DNA from: Tubiluchus corallicola
Lineage: Eukaryota > Priapulida > Priapulimorpha > Priapulimorphida > Tubiluchidae
Assembly: GCA_030141605.1 (NCBI GenBank)
Contig: JAQGDQ010000011.1
Coordinates: 300,441-364,440, forward strand
Direction: 5' to 3'
DNA length: 64,000 nucleotides
Shown here: positions 12,170-24,010 of the stretch, in pieces
Layout of the letters: the number at the start of each line of letters is the position of its first letter
Numbering within the stretch: the stretch's first letter is position 1
Translations under genes and position numbers: made by a program
Notes under the pieces: generated by a model
Databases searched by the model: none
What the model saw: only the letters and a program-made list of their open reading frames with translations
What the model was told of the DNA's origin: nothing

Positions 12170-12254
12170 AAACTCGAAAGAAAGGAAATGTGGAACACAG
12201 CCTGGGTTTGAACCAAGGACCTTAGGCTATTATGGCCGATGCTATAACCACTAG
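12170..12254 (-). repeat. tRNA-derived SINE, 3' portion (split by a LINE)
   Basis: The minus strand reads TAGTGGTTATAGCATCGGCC (A-box-like), then TTGGTTCAAACCCAGGCTGT (B-box-like) and a tail with TTCCACATTTCC. The LINE at 12255-13131 interrupts it within the A-box region. A sister copy lies at 13243-13345. Confidence 0.7.
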
Positions 12255-13131
12255 TCAAAAGTCATATAATAGAGATTAGTCGTGATTCCACAAACGGTCA
12301 TAGACATTTCATTCGAGAATTACTGGCTTCTAGTGGTCAATATTTAAAATTATGTAAAAATTATAATTCACGTACTATTGATTACGGTAGTATACCACTG
12401 AATATCCTTGAGTACAAAAAACAGGATATTGAGCATTTTATAACACACCTATGGAAAAATAGATGCCGTACTCGCTACCAATGCCAGGAGTTATCTATTC
12501 TTCCTGAAAATGTATTTTTAACTCCACTAGACCTTCCTTTTCAAACAAGTAGCAGAAGGCTAGAAAAACTATCTTGTAGCATTTTATTAGGACAAGGCAA
12601 CTTTAAAGATTTTCTTTTTAAAATTGGATATATACACGAAAATGCCTGTATATGCTCAGAGGAAGCACAAACAGTTGAACATTTGCTTTTTAATTGTACC
12701 GTGGTAGACGAAAATAAAAGATTAGCGCTCGCAAATAGCCTACAATTTCAAAACATTAGTAAAATTTATACCTCTCTAGACAAAAACCTGCTAAATGCTT
12801 TCACTGAGTTAGTTTGTGATACGTTTTTACTAACTTTAGTATAAAATATTGAACTTTTATATTATATCTGTCACTTTTATATTATACAGGTCGTTTTGTG
12901 TAAATTTGTGTAAATTGGTACTATTATGATTTTAGTTGTTCTTTTATTGGTATATTGATTTATTGGTATTTAAAAGTCTTGCGAATATAACAGCTATTTT
13001 AATTACAAAGTTTTTTTTAACCATACCCTGCAAATAGAGGGTCCCTGTATGTATTTTATGTAAATATTTGTATATGCGTACAATTTTAAATTTTAAATAA
13101 AGAATTATAATAATAATAATAATAATAATAA
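12255..13131 (+). mobile_element. 5'-truncated LINE (ORF2 C-terminus) with (AAT)n tail
   Basis: An open frame without ATG, from about 12257 to the stop at 12842, reads HRHFIRELLASSGQYLKL, later LSCSILLGQGNFKDFLFKIG and ACICSEEAQTVEHLLFNC, a C-x-C...H-x4-C end typical of non-LTR retrotransposons. The 3' end carries AATAAA and an (AAT)n tail. The same 12 bases, TATAACCACTAG, flank it at 12243-12254 and 13132-13143, a clear target-site duplication. The roughly 195-codon frame is intact, so insertion was fairly recent. Confidence 0.85.
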
Positions 13132-13160
13132 TATAACCACTAGCCTACCGTGTTCAACGA
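13132..13160 (-). repeat. tRNA-derived SINE, 5' portion (beyond the LINE insertion)
   Basis: On the minus strand CACGGTAGGCTAGTGGTTAT is the head of the SINE whose remainder lies at 12170-12254. The two pieces share the 12-bp duplication created by the LINE. Confidence 0.65.
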
Positions 13161-13242
13161 TATTCACGGTGATCAAAGTTCATCCTTTATAGCCCATTAT
13201 TTCAGCATTTCCCATGAACTTTAGGCTGTCACAATCGCCGGT

Positions 13243-13345
13243 GAACATCGTGCACGGTAGCTTAGTGGTTATGGCAATGGAAGGTCACGTGTTCAAACCC
13301 AGGCTCCGACCTTTCACATTTCCTGTGTTTCAAATTTGGTATCAA
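13243..13345 (+). repeat. tRNA-derived SINE, second copy in opposite orientation
   Basis: CACGGTAGCTTAGTGGTTAT (A-box-like) is followed by GTGTTCAAACCCAGGCTCCG (B-box-like) and TTTCACATTTCCTGTG. It matches the split minus-strand copy, so the two SINEs form an inverted pair. Confidence 0.7.
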
Positions 13346-14656
13346 TATTTAATCAACTATGGGTTTGTAACATCATTAATGATAATCTTGGCATTAAGAT
13401 AAGTAATTATAAATGTCATAAATAATATTATTACATATAATTGAATGTATATTATATTTTTGAACATCTTGTTCAGCACCTGCAGCTACATATAGTGAGA
13501 TGTAGTGCAAAGCGTCAACTGCCTCGTTTTTAGTTCAAAAACTTATTGCTAAAGCTGAAAAGATGAATTATCTAAAGTTACTGTGGCGTATTGAATAATA
13601 AAATTTCTGCTGTTACACCCAGTTCACTTCCATATGGGCACTTTTGAGTCAGACAGAAAGACCACTATGTGATTTATTAACTTAGAAGTTAAAACGAGGT
13701 TAATTTATATTTAAACGTGTTGTTCTATTTGGAAAAAAAATATTTCAGCAAAATTTGATGTTTACAAGCACGTTTTCAGGGGGGTTTAACGTACCTCATT
13801 TGGAATTATTTAAACAGCCACTAATAATTAATTCCGTGATAGAGCTCTCTCTCTCTCTCTCAACTGACTTTAGATGAGCTTCTTACAGTTAACTTTCAAA
13901 CGGTGCTCTTGTAGAAATAATCCGTAGAGGCAAAATAAAAAAAAGCATTCGATAAAAAGAAAACGAAAATACGTTTCAATTCACAATTATGAACGGTCTT
14001 CAGGCGAAATAGTAGAAAAAGGATGGAGAAAGCGCAAATAACATTAAACACTTAGTACACAAAAAGTGACATTATCTGCATTCTTATTCTTTTTTCCTTT
14101 CACTGCATGGTGGACTGAAACATCGCTCCTTTTTGTTTCTTTATTGTGGGTATTTTTATCAATATTCCCAATTTTTGCAGTAAAGGTCATCGTCGCGTTA
14201 ATGCCGTAAACTTTGACAAAAAAGAAATGCCACGTTAACACAACTTTGACTAAATTATCCTTTCAGATAAATTTTCGAAATTATAAATGAAAATTTACAA
14301 TTTTCTGGGCCCCTATGTAGCAGTAAGTTGTCAAATGGATTTATTTGACGCAAACCCGTGATGTTAACCTAGTGATTCCACGCGTTTGCATTTTTCTCTC
14401 TTCTTAGTATCTCTTTGAAAAGCCGTCAATGTACCATTAACTAATGATAATGTATTGTTACACTCATTGCCTAGGGTTAACTCTGCTATACGAGAGTTTT
14501 TAACAGTTGGTGGTGTGGTGATGATAATGATGATGATAATAATGATGACAATGATAAAGTTCTGTTTAGTTTGAACAGATAAACACACACAACATACATA
14601 CGATTCTTATATTGTGTGGTGTAATGAAGCATCAAATTGCTAATTGTGCTGTGTTT
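13346..14656. other. Intergenic with simple repeats
   Basis: Holds a short (CT)n tract near 13845-13861 and a GAT/AAT-rich tract near 14516-14558. No gene seen. Confidence 0.4.
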
Positions 14657-15063
14657 TATTAGCCTTTTCACAGTTTCGTTGTGCGCACGCACAGTTGCTG
14701 TAAGTCAAAGGTTAAGCGTACCATAGTAGCGCGTCTTTAATAACTACAACCGTCACGTGACATGTGTGTAAAGCAAACCGTCTGCAGTATCAGTTCACTA
14801 ACTTCAGTTGTTTTAGGTGGGCTTTGCTTAATTATGTATTAGTCCGTGCGCAGAGTGATTAACTAGCAGGATCTTGCTTGGGAACAAGAAAAAATGAACT
14901 AGATAAGGTTCTAGCTAGGTGTTAAAACATATTAAAACTGTTACTATTACGATAGCATGGGCTGCGAGGCGTTGTCAAGTCTACACAAATTCGTTGTCTG
15001 GTACACTTAACCTTTGACCTTTTCGCGATCATCATCAATCGCTGAAACTGTGAAGGCTTAATA
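14657..15063 (-). mobile_element. Foldback MITE, copy B
   Basis: Ends ATTAGCCTTTTCACAGTTTC and GAAACTGTGAAGGCTTAAT are inverted repeats. The interior is the reverse complement of copy A (for example TCTAGTTCATTTTTTCTTGT, then AAGCAAGATCCTGCTAGT). About 407 bp. Confidence 0.8.
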
Positions 15064-18000
15064 GAATAATACTTAAAAATATATTTAAGTGAAGAAACTT
15101 CAGAAAGTCATAATTTCTGGGTAATAATAAACCACACGGGTTTTTCGTTTCATATGATTGCTGAATCAGAAGAGCACGTAGACGTGGAACGTCCTTTTAA
15201 GTTTTAACTTGGCTGTGGTCACTAAGCTGCAGCTGATATTTATTTGTAAACCTACATAGTCAGGAGATAATACTGACATGCGTGTTTGTATTTGTGAAAG
15301 TGGTAATGCCCTAAATAACTGCGCGCCCAAGCTGATGTTAGTGTGGCCAGGGTGTGATGAGCACTCTTTCTAATCCTTGAAAGACTCGGTTCTGCATTGC
15401 GGGGAAGAATTCACTAACATTATCAGAGTCAGGTCTAGAAACCAGATAATTCTACACAGTTAGGCCTATGAAACAGCCTCTGCCAATCAAAGCAGAGGGC
15501 CATTTTGACTTCCCTTCTCTGTTATAAATCAGAGGGCAATTTTGATATTAAAATGGGTGTCCGTTCGTCCTAAGGTTCAAAAAGCTCGTGTATTTGGTAT
15601 TGCCAGATACATAAAAACTAAAACTTAGTGTAGTTCAAAATACCTTTGCTGGTGTTTGAAAAATGAGAAAATCTTTCTGTGCATCGACCCTAGTGATGTT
15701 TAGCCAGCTTCACAATCCAAACTTCGATTTCTCAGACTTGATGTCTGTTCAATAAAGAAGTCTGGCGCTCTCACTGCAGTTCGGAAATAAAGCTGTTCCC
15801 TATTTTCGTTGATTTTATCTACAGTTTAGTCTTCTAAGCAAGAAAAGTAGACATGAACTGACCAAAGAACCGATATGCAGAAAGACCTAGCTCTGAATCT
15901 TGCTTGATAATCGGACTCTAGATGCAGCAGTCGGCTTGCATAATGAATGATGCATTCCTCGTCCACCATTAAGCAGTTAATTTAGCTATTCTAGCAGCAA
16001 GGGGTCCCAGAAACACGAATTTACCAAACTAAATCGTGCTTCTAGGCTGCTTAACTCGAGGATGCTTGTTGTGCTCAGAGTCAGCGAGAAATTTGAGAAA
16101 AGCCAAATATCTAAATGAGCTGCAGACGGTAATTTGTGGCAATGTGCAAAACCTTTCGCAGGGAACAAATGGCTTTGGCGGTGTGAAATGTTTTGAAGTA
16201 GAGACGGGCATTGATTGACTTTGTCTAGTTGGGAAAACATCGTCCACTTTATATTAATGCAAATTATTTAGAGAGTGTTATTTGGTTAGTTCTACCCTCA
16301 AGTAATTCCAACCATGATTAGAATCGATGCTTAAATTGTTGCTGTAAGCGGCTATGGCAAACGCTGCATTTTGTCAATTATTTGGCTTCCCCATACACAA
16401 TATTACTTGAATATCTTATTATTTTAGGTCTGTTTTTAAATATTCACAAGCCGACTGCGCATGCGTGCGCATGGAAACTAGTGAGGCTTTTGTCTTCATC
16501 AGGTGAGTTAAAGGGGAAGAAAAGGGAATTTTAAAGTATATACCAAAACCTTTTCAATACGAAATTATATTACTTAGCATTAGGCTTACTTGTTTGAAAG
16601 ACTTACACGTAACTGGAAAACAAATTCTTAATAATTTTAAATGTTTGCGCCACCTGGTAAAACGTCGCTGAATAACCATCCCAGTGTGCACCAGTGACTC
16701 ACCAAAAACAGTTTGTCTATTGTACTGACAATAAAAATAAATTTATATTTTTGCTTAGTTAACGAAGAGTGTGCTATAAATGCTCTGATTATTTTTTCAG
16801 ACTTTAAGCAATGTTATCTAAACTTGTCATCATCGCGGGAGTTTAAATTTACTGCGTAGTTACTGCCAATGCAAGCTCTATGTGCAATAAGTCAGTATGG
16901 AAGTGACCTAAAATTTCAAGTTGTATTTATGAAAAGTGTTTTCTTGTCCATTAATAGATGTTTTTGCCTCATAGAATTGTAGTCAAATAGAAGTGACATT
17001 CAAAATCTGTGAAAGTCAATTTCTTATCATATTGAGAAACCGTTCTGTCGACTACATTTCTTCTCATTAATAATGATACTAAATTTATTTATGAAAATAG
17101 ATTGTTAGGTAGCTGGAGGATGGCTTCGTTTAGACTCCATAGAGATCAAATAGAATGTATGTAGCTCTGTGAAAAAGAAACTGGACACCTTCCTCTTCCT
17201 CTAACTTCAGTTTAAAAACAGCTCCATCGCCAGATAAAGATTTCCTCTCTCTGTGTGTGTGTGTGTGTAAAAATGTAAGGCTGCTGAGATTGTCTTTCAA
17301 CAGAAAAGTGCACGCCACTTAGTTTAACCCTCCATTCTCTTGCCAAAAACTTAGCAGATCTCTCTCTCTTTCTTGTTATTCGAGGGTCTTCCTTTTATTT
17401 TTAGTTCAGATCGGTTGCAAGAACTTGTTCACACGAAATCTTTGGCTCTCAGGGCCAACCCTGAATGATTTAGACAGTTAGGTTAAACGAGTTAGCGTTA
17501 TTGTTTAGATAGAGACTTCATAATTTTCATAGGCTAGCAATAGGCGTATTGGATGTGATCCCCTGGGTGTTGTTTTCGATGTTTAAAGGGTTATTGTGTG
17601 CGAGCTCTCCCTGCATGCTGCATACATTCCCAGCTGTTCCTGTATTCAAAACTGTCAACTCGAGCCGTTCTAGCTCGTTTTCAATTTGGTAACAGACGTG
17701 CTGTATTGCAATTTCATGAACAACAAATTTCAAACGTGTCAGCAATTTCACACGTGTTTTCTATGATTGTGAGGAACATTTCAGTAGTTACTGTTTGATT
17801 GAGTACTGAGTCTATTGACTATTATCTCTGAAGCTAACAAAATTTTGTTCATTGCATTTTCTTGCTTAGCAGAAGTTATTTTTCCACTTAGCACGTAGCA
17901 GCTTTGTAATTTGGCCCCTCCTGCAGTAAATGTGTCAAAAATTAGTTGCAATTTATTGCATCACTAAGTTTGTCACGTGTGTTCTTAATAATTGTAACGT

Positions 18001-18536
18001 GTTATAATTATTTTGGCTTTTAGCGGTTGTGGTTCAATGACTAATTGTGCAGAGAACAAAGTGGCGGTTTTTAATGGCTTTTAAAAATATAGCAAATGAT
18101 AGACATATAGTCATCTGATGCAGACGTTTAAGTTTAGAAGGTTAAAGGCCAAGTTTTAGGTCCAAAGTGAAAAGACAAAGTTCGAATTAGTAGAGTAATT
18201 TGTCGTTACGAGTTAAATATGATAAATATGTTACGGAAAAGCTTCGAGTATGGTTTCTAAATGTGATTGAAAAACCGTTTCACCTGACATGCGTCTCAGA
18301 TGTGCTTAGACAGAAACCTTTTGCCTTTTATGCATATTCGTAGAAGGTGTTATATTTTGAAATAAAGATGTAAATTCAAATAATTGTTTTTGCAAGTCAT
18401 TGCTTATCATGGTGACTTAATGTATATATCGTCTTCCTTCAAATTGTGGAACGACCATTTTATTATAGCGCATGCACGTAATTCGGAAATTTCTTAATTA
18501 TTTCGCATTCTTTTTAAAATTTTAATAACCTTAATT

Positions 18537-18540
<4 letters not shown>
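15064..18540. other. Intergenic, no gene seen
   Basis: A (GT)n tract lies near 17251-17268. Open frames are short and without recognisable domains. Confidence 0.4.
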
Positions 18541-18572
<32 letters not shown>

Positions 18573-18840
18573 TTCATTTAAAGTCGGCTTGTTGGATGAG
18601 CAATTACATAAGCTCCAAAGAGCTTTTGGGCCAACTGTAAATAACAATCTACAGCTACTTAGAAGAGTCTATTATTACCCCACTTTTAGCTTAAGTGGGG
18701 CTTAGTACGCGCCAGGCAAGGCAACAGCAGGTACCATTTTTAAAGTCTTTGGTATGACCCCGCCGCAGTATCGAACTTACGACCTCCCAGACGGAAAGCG
18801 GACGCGTTACCACTGGACCAAACCGTCTAGCAGTAAAACT
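18541..18840 (-). mobile_element. Full-length-looking tRNA-derived SINE with (ATT)n tail
   Basis: The minus strand starts near 18835 with GGTTTGGTCCAGTGGTAACG (A-box-like), then GGTCGTAAGTTCGATACTGC (B-box-like), a body with a CCCCACTTAAGC/GTGGGG hairpin, a conserved-looking AGCTCTTTGGAGCTTATGTA block, and an (ATT)n 3' tail at 18541-18569. Head-body-tail order marks it as a SINE rather than a tRNA gene. Confidence 0.75.
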
Positions 18841-20724
18841 GGAAGTTAATAGAACTCACTCACTAGAAGTGTCAATATGTCAGTGTTGTAGAAGAATTCA
18901 TTGAAATTGACTATATTCACAGTTAACATCATCCTCGTCTTTGGCAGCTTAAATGGCGTCCTTAGCGATTGCTGTTTATGCAATGTAAAGATCGAAGATG
19001 TTACAAAGCGATTTAACGAAACAGCATAAGTCTGTTGGTTCATATGATGATTGTGGTTTGATTGCATACCCATTTTTAAAGACTAAACCTGAGCTTTGCA
19101 TTAAAGTGACCGATGTAATAGATTGAACTCTAGCACCTAGTCGGTCAGAGAACTCTCTTAATTCAAGGTTACTAAGTTCTTTTGAGAAAATGATCCTCCC
19201 ACCTTTATCAGCTTATGGATCTTCTACTAACAAGCGACCATGTGCGGTCGCATAAGTTTCTGCTAAAATCCTGCTTACGCAAGAAACCAATGAAAATGAT
19301 ATTGTTTCCTGTTTGGCTTCTCATTGCCTCGGCTGCAACGACGGGAGGTCCTTTGGTAGGACGAGATGAGACTTCCGTCTGTATCCCGGTTGCTCAACCT
19401 TCTCTTCTTTGTTAGTTCTACACGTTAACGTAGTCATAACAAACTCCGCGGTAGCTAATGAAGTTTTTCGGGTCTTAGTGAAATTTTCCAGATCTGGTAG
19501 CTGATTGGAATTTCAGGAAAGAGTTCAAGCTTTAAGGTAAAGGTATATGACGTCATCATTCACAGTAAAAGTACTTCTGTTTACAAGCTTCGAACAATGT
19601 AACTTCCTTTTCACATTTTAGGAGAGTTTCACAGTCCCTAAACCTGAAACGTTTATGTAATTACTTTATTAATAAAACATCACAACTTGCAGTGTGAGAA
19701 GGTTTACTCGAGATTCATTAGATTACATTAGTTAAAACTTTGAAAAAAAGACAGTTTAAACGCCAGGGTTCACTGACGAAAGTCTCTGCGCATATTGGCT
19801 TATTAACTTACTAAGGCAGCTTACTCTGGGCCGGCGTCTGTCCCAGAAACAGTTCAGTCAAACCAGTTTCAATCTAACTTAGAACGCGGAAGGTGACAAG
19901 GTGTTCCCCGAAAACAGTCGTATCCTTTGATAATTTAGTTTGGCAAGCCGGTTGGCAATTTATTCTTTACACGTGTAAGTTCATATAACCTGCATCTTCT
20001 TTGTCTTTCGTCCGGATTTAGTACAAGTTTTGGGACAAAAAATACAGTTCCGCTGCAATGTTCTGGCATCAAGCAGGAGGAAAATGATTTACGTTTTCTA
20101 CAAGTGCAAAGTAATATATTGATATAAAACACATGGGGCAATTTAAATTTAGCTTTTTTACCAAACCCTCCCTTTTTTATCAAGTGGTTTTTAAGTCTTG
20201 CATTATAAGGATCTTAATCTGTCTGACTTGCTAGCTAATTCATTAGCTGTGGAACATTCTCCCTGTCTGGAAGGCTGGCTAAAGCTTGTGGGTGGTTGAT
20301 CTAACGAGTCCCAAACTGGACATTCGTCTGGATTTAGTATAGGCTGTGTTTACAGGCCAACTGTGAGCATCTCCTACTAACAGCGAGTAAATATTTAAAC
20401 TGCTCCCGGGATCCCATCTGTTTGCGGGGTTTTTAAAAGGGTTAAAGGGAAATCTGGTCCGTGGAATGTGAAAGCGATTCCATTGACGTTAGCGACAGCT
20501 GTGAGGGTCCCTTGATGTGCAGAAGGTCTTGTATGTGTGATCTGAGTTTGTTTTGATATCTTATTTTCAGTAAAACTGGACTCTGCTTTTTTGTTTGGTT
20601 TTTATTATGAAAGACATTTGGTTTCATTTGTTACGTAGAACCCAAACATTTTGTTTGTTTTCGAGATTGTTGACCTTATAAAGATGTGCTAGTGTGAGAG
20701 AAATAGTTGATCGTTCACATTATA
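18841..20724. other. Intergenic, no gene seen
   Basis: No exon or repeat structure that I can support. Confidence 0.35.
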
Positions 20725-20812
20725 CGCTTAGCGACCGAAGTTAAGCAACGCTAACCTAGTCAGTAATTGAACAGGTAGCCACTTAATGTTGGAAAGCTGC
20801 CGGTGGCTTTAT
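20725..20812 (+). repeat. 5S rRNA-like fragment
   Basis: GACCGAAGTTAAGCAACGCT is almost identical to the conserved 5S core, followed at 5S spacing by CTAGTCAGTAATTGAACAGG and GCCGGTGGC. The 5' third of 5S is not recognisable. A pseudogene or 5S-derived SINE head; the downstream GAGAATGTGGATAC loosely resembles GAGAATATGTATGT after the copy at 9940-10027. Confidence 0.55.
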
Positions 20813-23649
20813 ACTTCGTTCTGAGAATGTGGATACTTCTTCGTGGGTTGACTGTCTTATTTCACAGGTTACACTTAATAGTGTGTTGTGATTACGTTAT
20901 GCCAGCACCATCGGCAGGCAGCAAAGCACGCGGACAAATAGACCCTGTCCTTAGTTCATGGATAAACTTGCAAAAGTACTGAGCTGCATGTTACAAAACT
21001 CGAGTTCTAAGTAATTTATGAGAATTATAACAAAGATTTGATTTCGTGTATTTTCTGCTATTAATACTTAAAAAAGTTACATAAAAGTGCAATCTTTTTA
21101 ATTGTCTACAATTCGTGTAGGCCTGAACAATACTTGAACGTCTTAACCTTTATGAACTTTGAGGAGTTTTGTTTTAGTTAATTTGTATCAGGTTGTACAA
21201 ACCGATTTAAGCGATCTGCAAAAGAGTACTGAACGACATTTAGTTGAGCAGTTGCATCGCTTTTCTCACAGTATCTAGTTTCTACTCAAATAATTTTTTG
21301 CACAGCCTGTAAAGCTACAAGCATACTGAAGCTAGTTCGCAAATTCATAAACAGTTAGAGTAACGCGAAGCAAGTTTATTCTTCAAATTCCAAGGAGCAA
21401 ATTACGGTAACTGATCTTCTGAACGAAATAATGGCTTGTAAACAATTCACGTAGGAAGTTTAAAACCCAAGTATTATAAACTCAAACTACAAAATTCCTG
21501 TAACTTGACTTGAAGCTGATATACAACAAAAACAAAGTTAATACTTTGTTTACACTTTTCTACTTCCAAATTGTTCAATTACATTAATAAGCATCAAAAC
21601 TCTTACGTTACCATAATCTAGTTATGGACTTTCTGGTATAGGTAGATAATATGTACTAATTAACAAACAGTTTTGTGTAAGGTTATTTTCTCTTTTTTGT
21701 TAACACTGTTAACACGGCGCAAATAATTTGTTTTATATACCAGCATATTCCTACATAAACGCTAAAAATTATAGATTTCTAATTTTTTTGCGGTTCGCTT
21801 GCAGTGTTTAGTCTCTTTAAGTTTTCTATTTTGTGTGCTTGTGTATAAGGCACATAATTATATTACAGTAATTAGTAGGATTTGTGTTATACGTGCATGC
21901 ACATATTGTTTTCGTGCTTTGTTTGTCGCATTTTGATCTAAATATGCTGTTTTTGTTTTCTCTTTGTACAACTTTTTATGGTTATTCTAACTTGAGCGAT
22001 TAAGAATTTATTAGTGTGTTAGGAGGCTTGTTAGCTCAACAACCCTTAGGCATAACAGCAAAATTACGACACTCATAATGGTGACGTGTTTATACTTAAT
22101 TAGGTAATAATTAATGGCTATCGCCAACAATGACCTAGCAAATATTCACAGTATTATTGCGCTTTCAGCTGGCTAATTTGATTAGAAAGTGTTTACGTCG
22201 GTCAGTTTCAGTGTTCTTACGCGAGAAGTGATGAGCCGAAAGTTTGTTTGTTCGTTTAACACATAAACAGGGGGAGTGGAAGATACTTGATCACGTGGTG
22301 CACGCGTATCCTAGCAGCTGCTGTCCCAGTGAAGTGTACGGTACAGAGCAGACTGTAGAATGGCGGTTACTCGGTAGTGTTGTTGTTTGCTGGGGCTTCT
22401 TTCGGTTTGCCTGTGTGATTTATAATTTTTGTATGGCTAATAGTAATTGTAGTGTGCGTCATTTTAATCCGACAAAAAGGCGAATAACGGAATGATGATC
22501 AAGAATCAAGGTATTCTGAGTATTTTTACTTTTTTTCTACCATTTTTGATTGCTCTGTGCGAGACTTTTAGCTTCTGTTGAAAAGTTGCGGTATTATCGA
22601 AAACACGAAACTTTTATTGAGATTTATTGCTTAATGGTGATTATTTGTATAATTACGAGTTCTCGCTGAAAAGTATAAATCATTCAGTTAAATAATTAGT
22701 ACACTATAATGTTCAGTTCGTGTGCAGAAAAAATAACGGTATTTTTCTGTTAGGCAAGTGAATAGTCCCGGCGACAGAGTGAATTTTTAGACCAAAGTTA
22801 TTGTGGTATAGTAATTAAGTGAGCTGTGAGCAGGAACAGTTTAGAAAGAACCTAATAAATAAATAAATAAATTATTTGTCATTTGAAGCCAATTAAGTGC
22901 GCATGGGCGTGGGTGTAAGTCTCAGTGTTTTGAAGTTGTGAAGTATTTTGATTAGTTCCTCGTGTTCGGGCGTCTACAGATCATGGAGGTTGTGTAAACA
23001 GCGTCAGCCATTCAGATTTTTGCTGGGAAAATGCTAGCAAGATTATTGAACATACTTTCAATGAAATCGTTATTGCATTAGCGCAGGTCGAGGTGTTTTG
23101 GCAAGCCGTAAGTTTGAAGCTAAGCGAAATAAACAACTCCAGCCTGACACAACCGCACAAGCAATTAAGCCATTGTGGGGCCCAGCGCTCAATATCAGGC
23201 CTGCTCGATGTAAACGGTTGTGGTAGATTCTAAGATGAGACATTCAGTTGGTAGAAGCAGTCACCAATCCATTGCTTGAGCAGGCTATGGATTGCTTAAC
23301 TTCAATTTGCTATGCAAATTGCAACTTGACCATGAAAAAATGAAATTATGAAAGCTTTTTCTGGGCATGTACATTGTACAAGCTATCCTACCAAGTGGTT
23401 TAGGTAACCTGTGTTTTCATGTTGACCGTCTAGAAGATTGGAGCCGTTCCATCACAGTAGCTTCTTGTCAGTGTCTTATATGGGTTGAATGTTGCTTATT
23501 ATCACTGTGGTTTTCTGATTATTATTTTGTCATTCACCATTTGTAAGAAGTAGAAATTATAGGAAGGAACAAGTCACTTAGCACGTAGGGTTCATTTTAC
23601 TGTTGTAACTTGAACTTAGAAAAATATAACAAAAAAATTTTCACAGAAA
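20813..23649. other. Intergenic, no gene seen
   Basis: AT-rich. It could contain a promoter or non-coding first exon of the gene starting at 31039, but nothing in the sequence proves it. Confidence 0.35.
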
Positions 23650-24010
23650 GTGTCTATAAAATGTACTAAAAAGTATAAAGTTATTTTTACATATATATAC
23701 TACCGCTGTATAGGAATTTTTAGATGCAATGATAACTGCCATTCACTTGAAAATTATGGTGTAACTGGTGGACTTCGTGACGTTTCGTAACCTCATTGTG
23801 GTTTTCTGAACGCGAGTTGCTTAAAATAATTCTGCTGCAGCTTACCTAACGTTCATGCAAAAATATCACACAAATTAACTATCGAATTTTTTGTAAAAAC
23901 TTATACTTTTGATGGAAACTGACAAATACGCTACTTTTCTTCACTCTATGAATGATGTTATTGGCAGCGTCTAAGCGTGTAATGATCTCGACTTTAAAAT
24001 GATTTTACTA
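23650..24010 (-). mobile_element. Dispersed repeat family C, copy 1
   Basis: Its reverse complement shares ordered blocks with 29541-29735: GTAATTAGTAAAATCA, GGTAAGCTGCAG and CATAATTTTCAAGTGAATG. No coding capacity seen. Confidence 0.6.
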
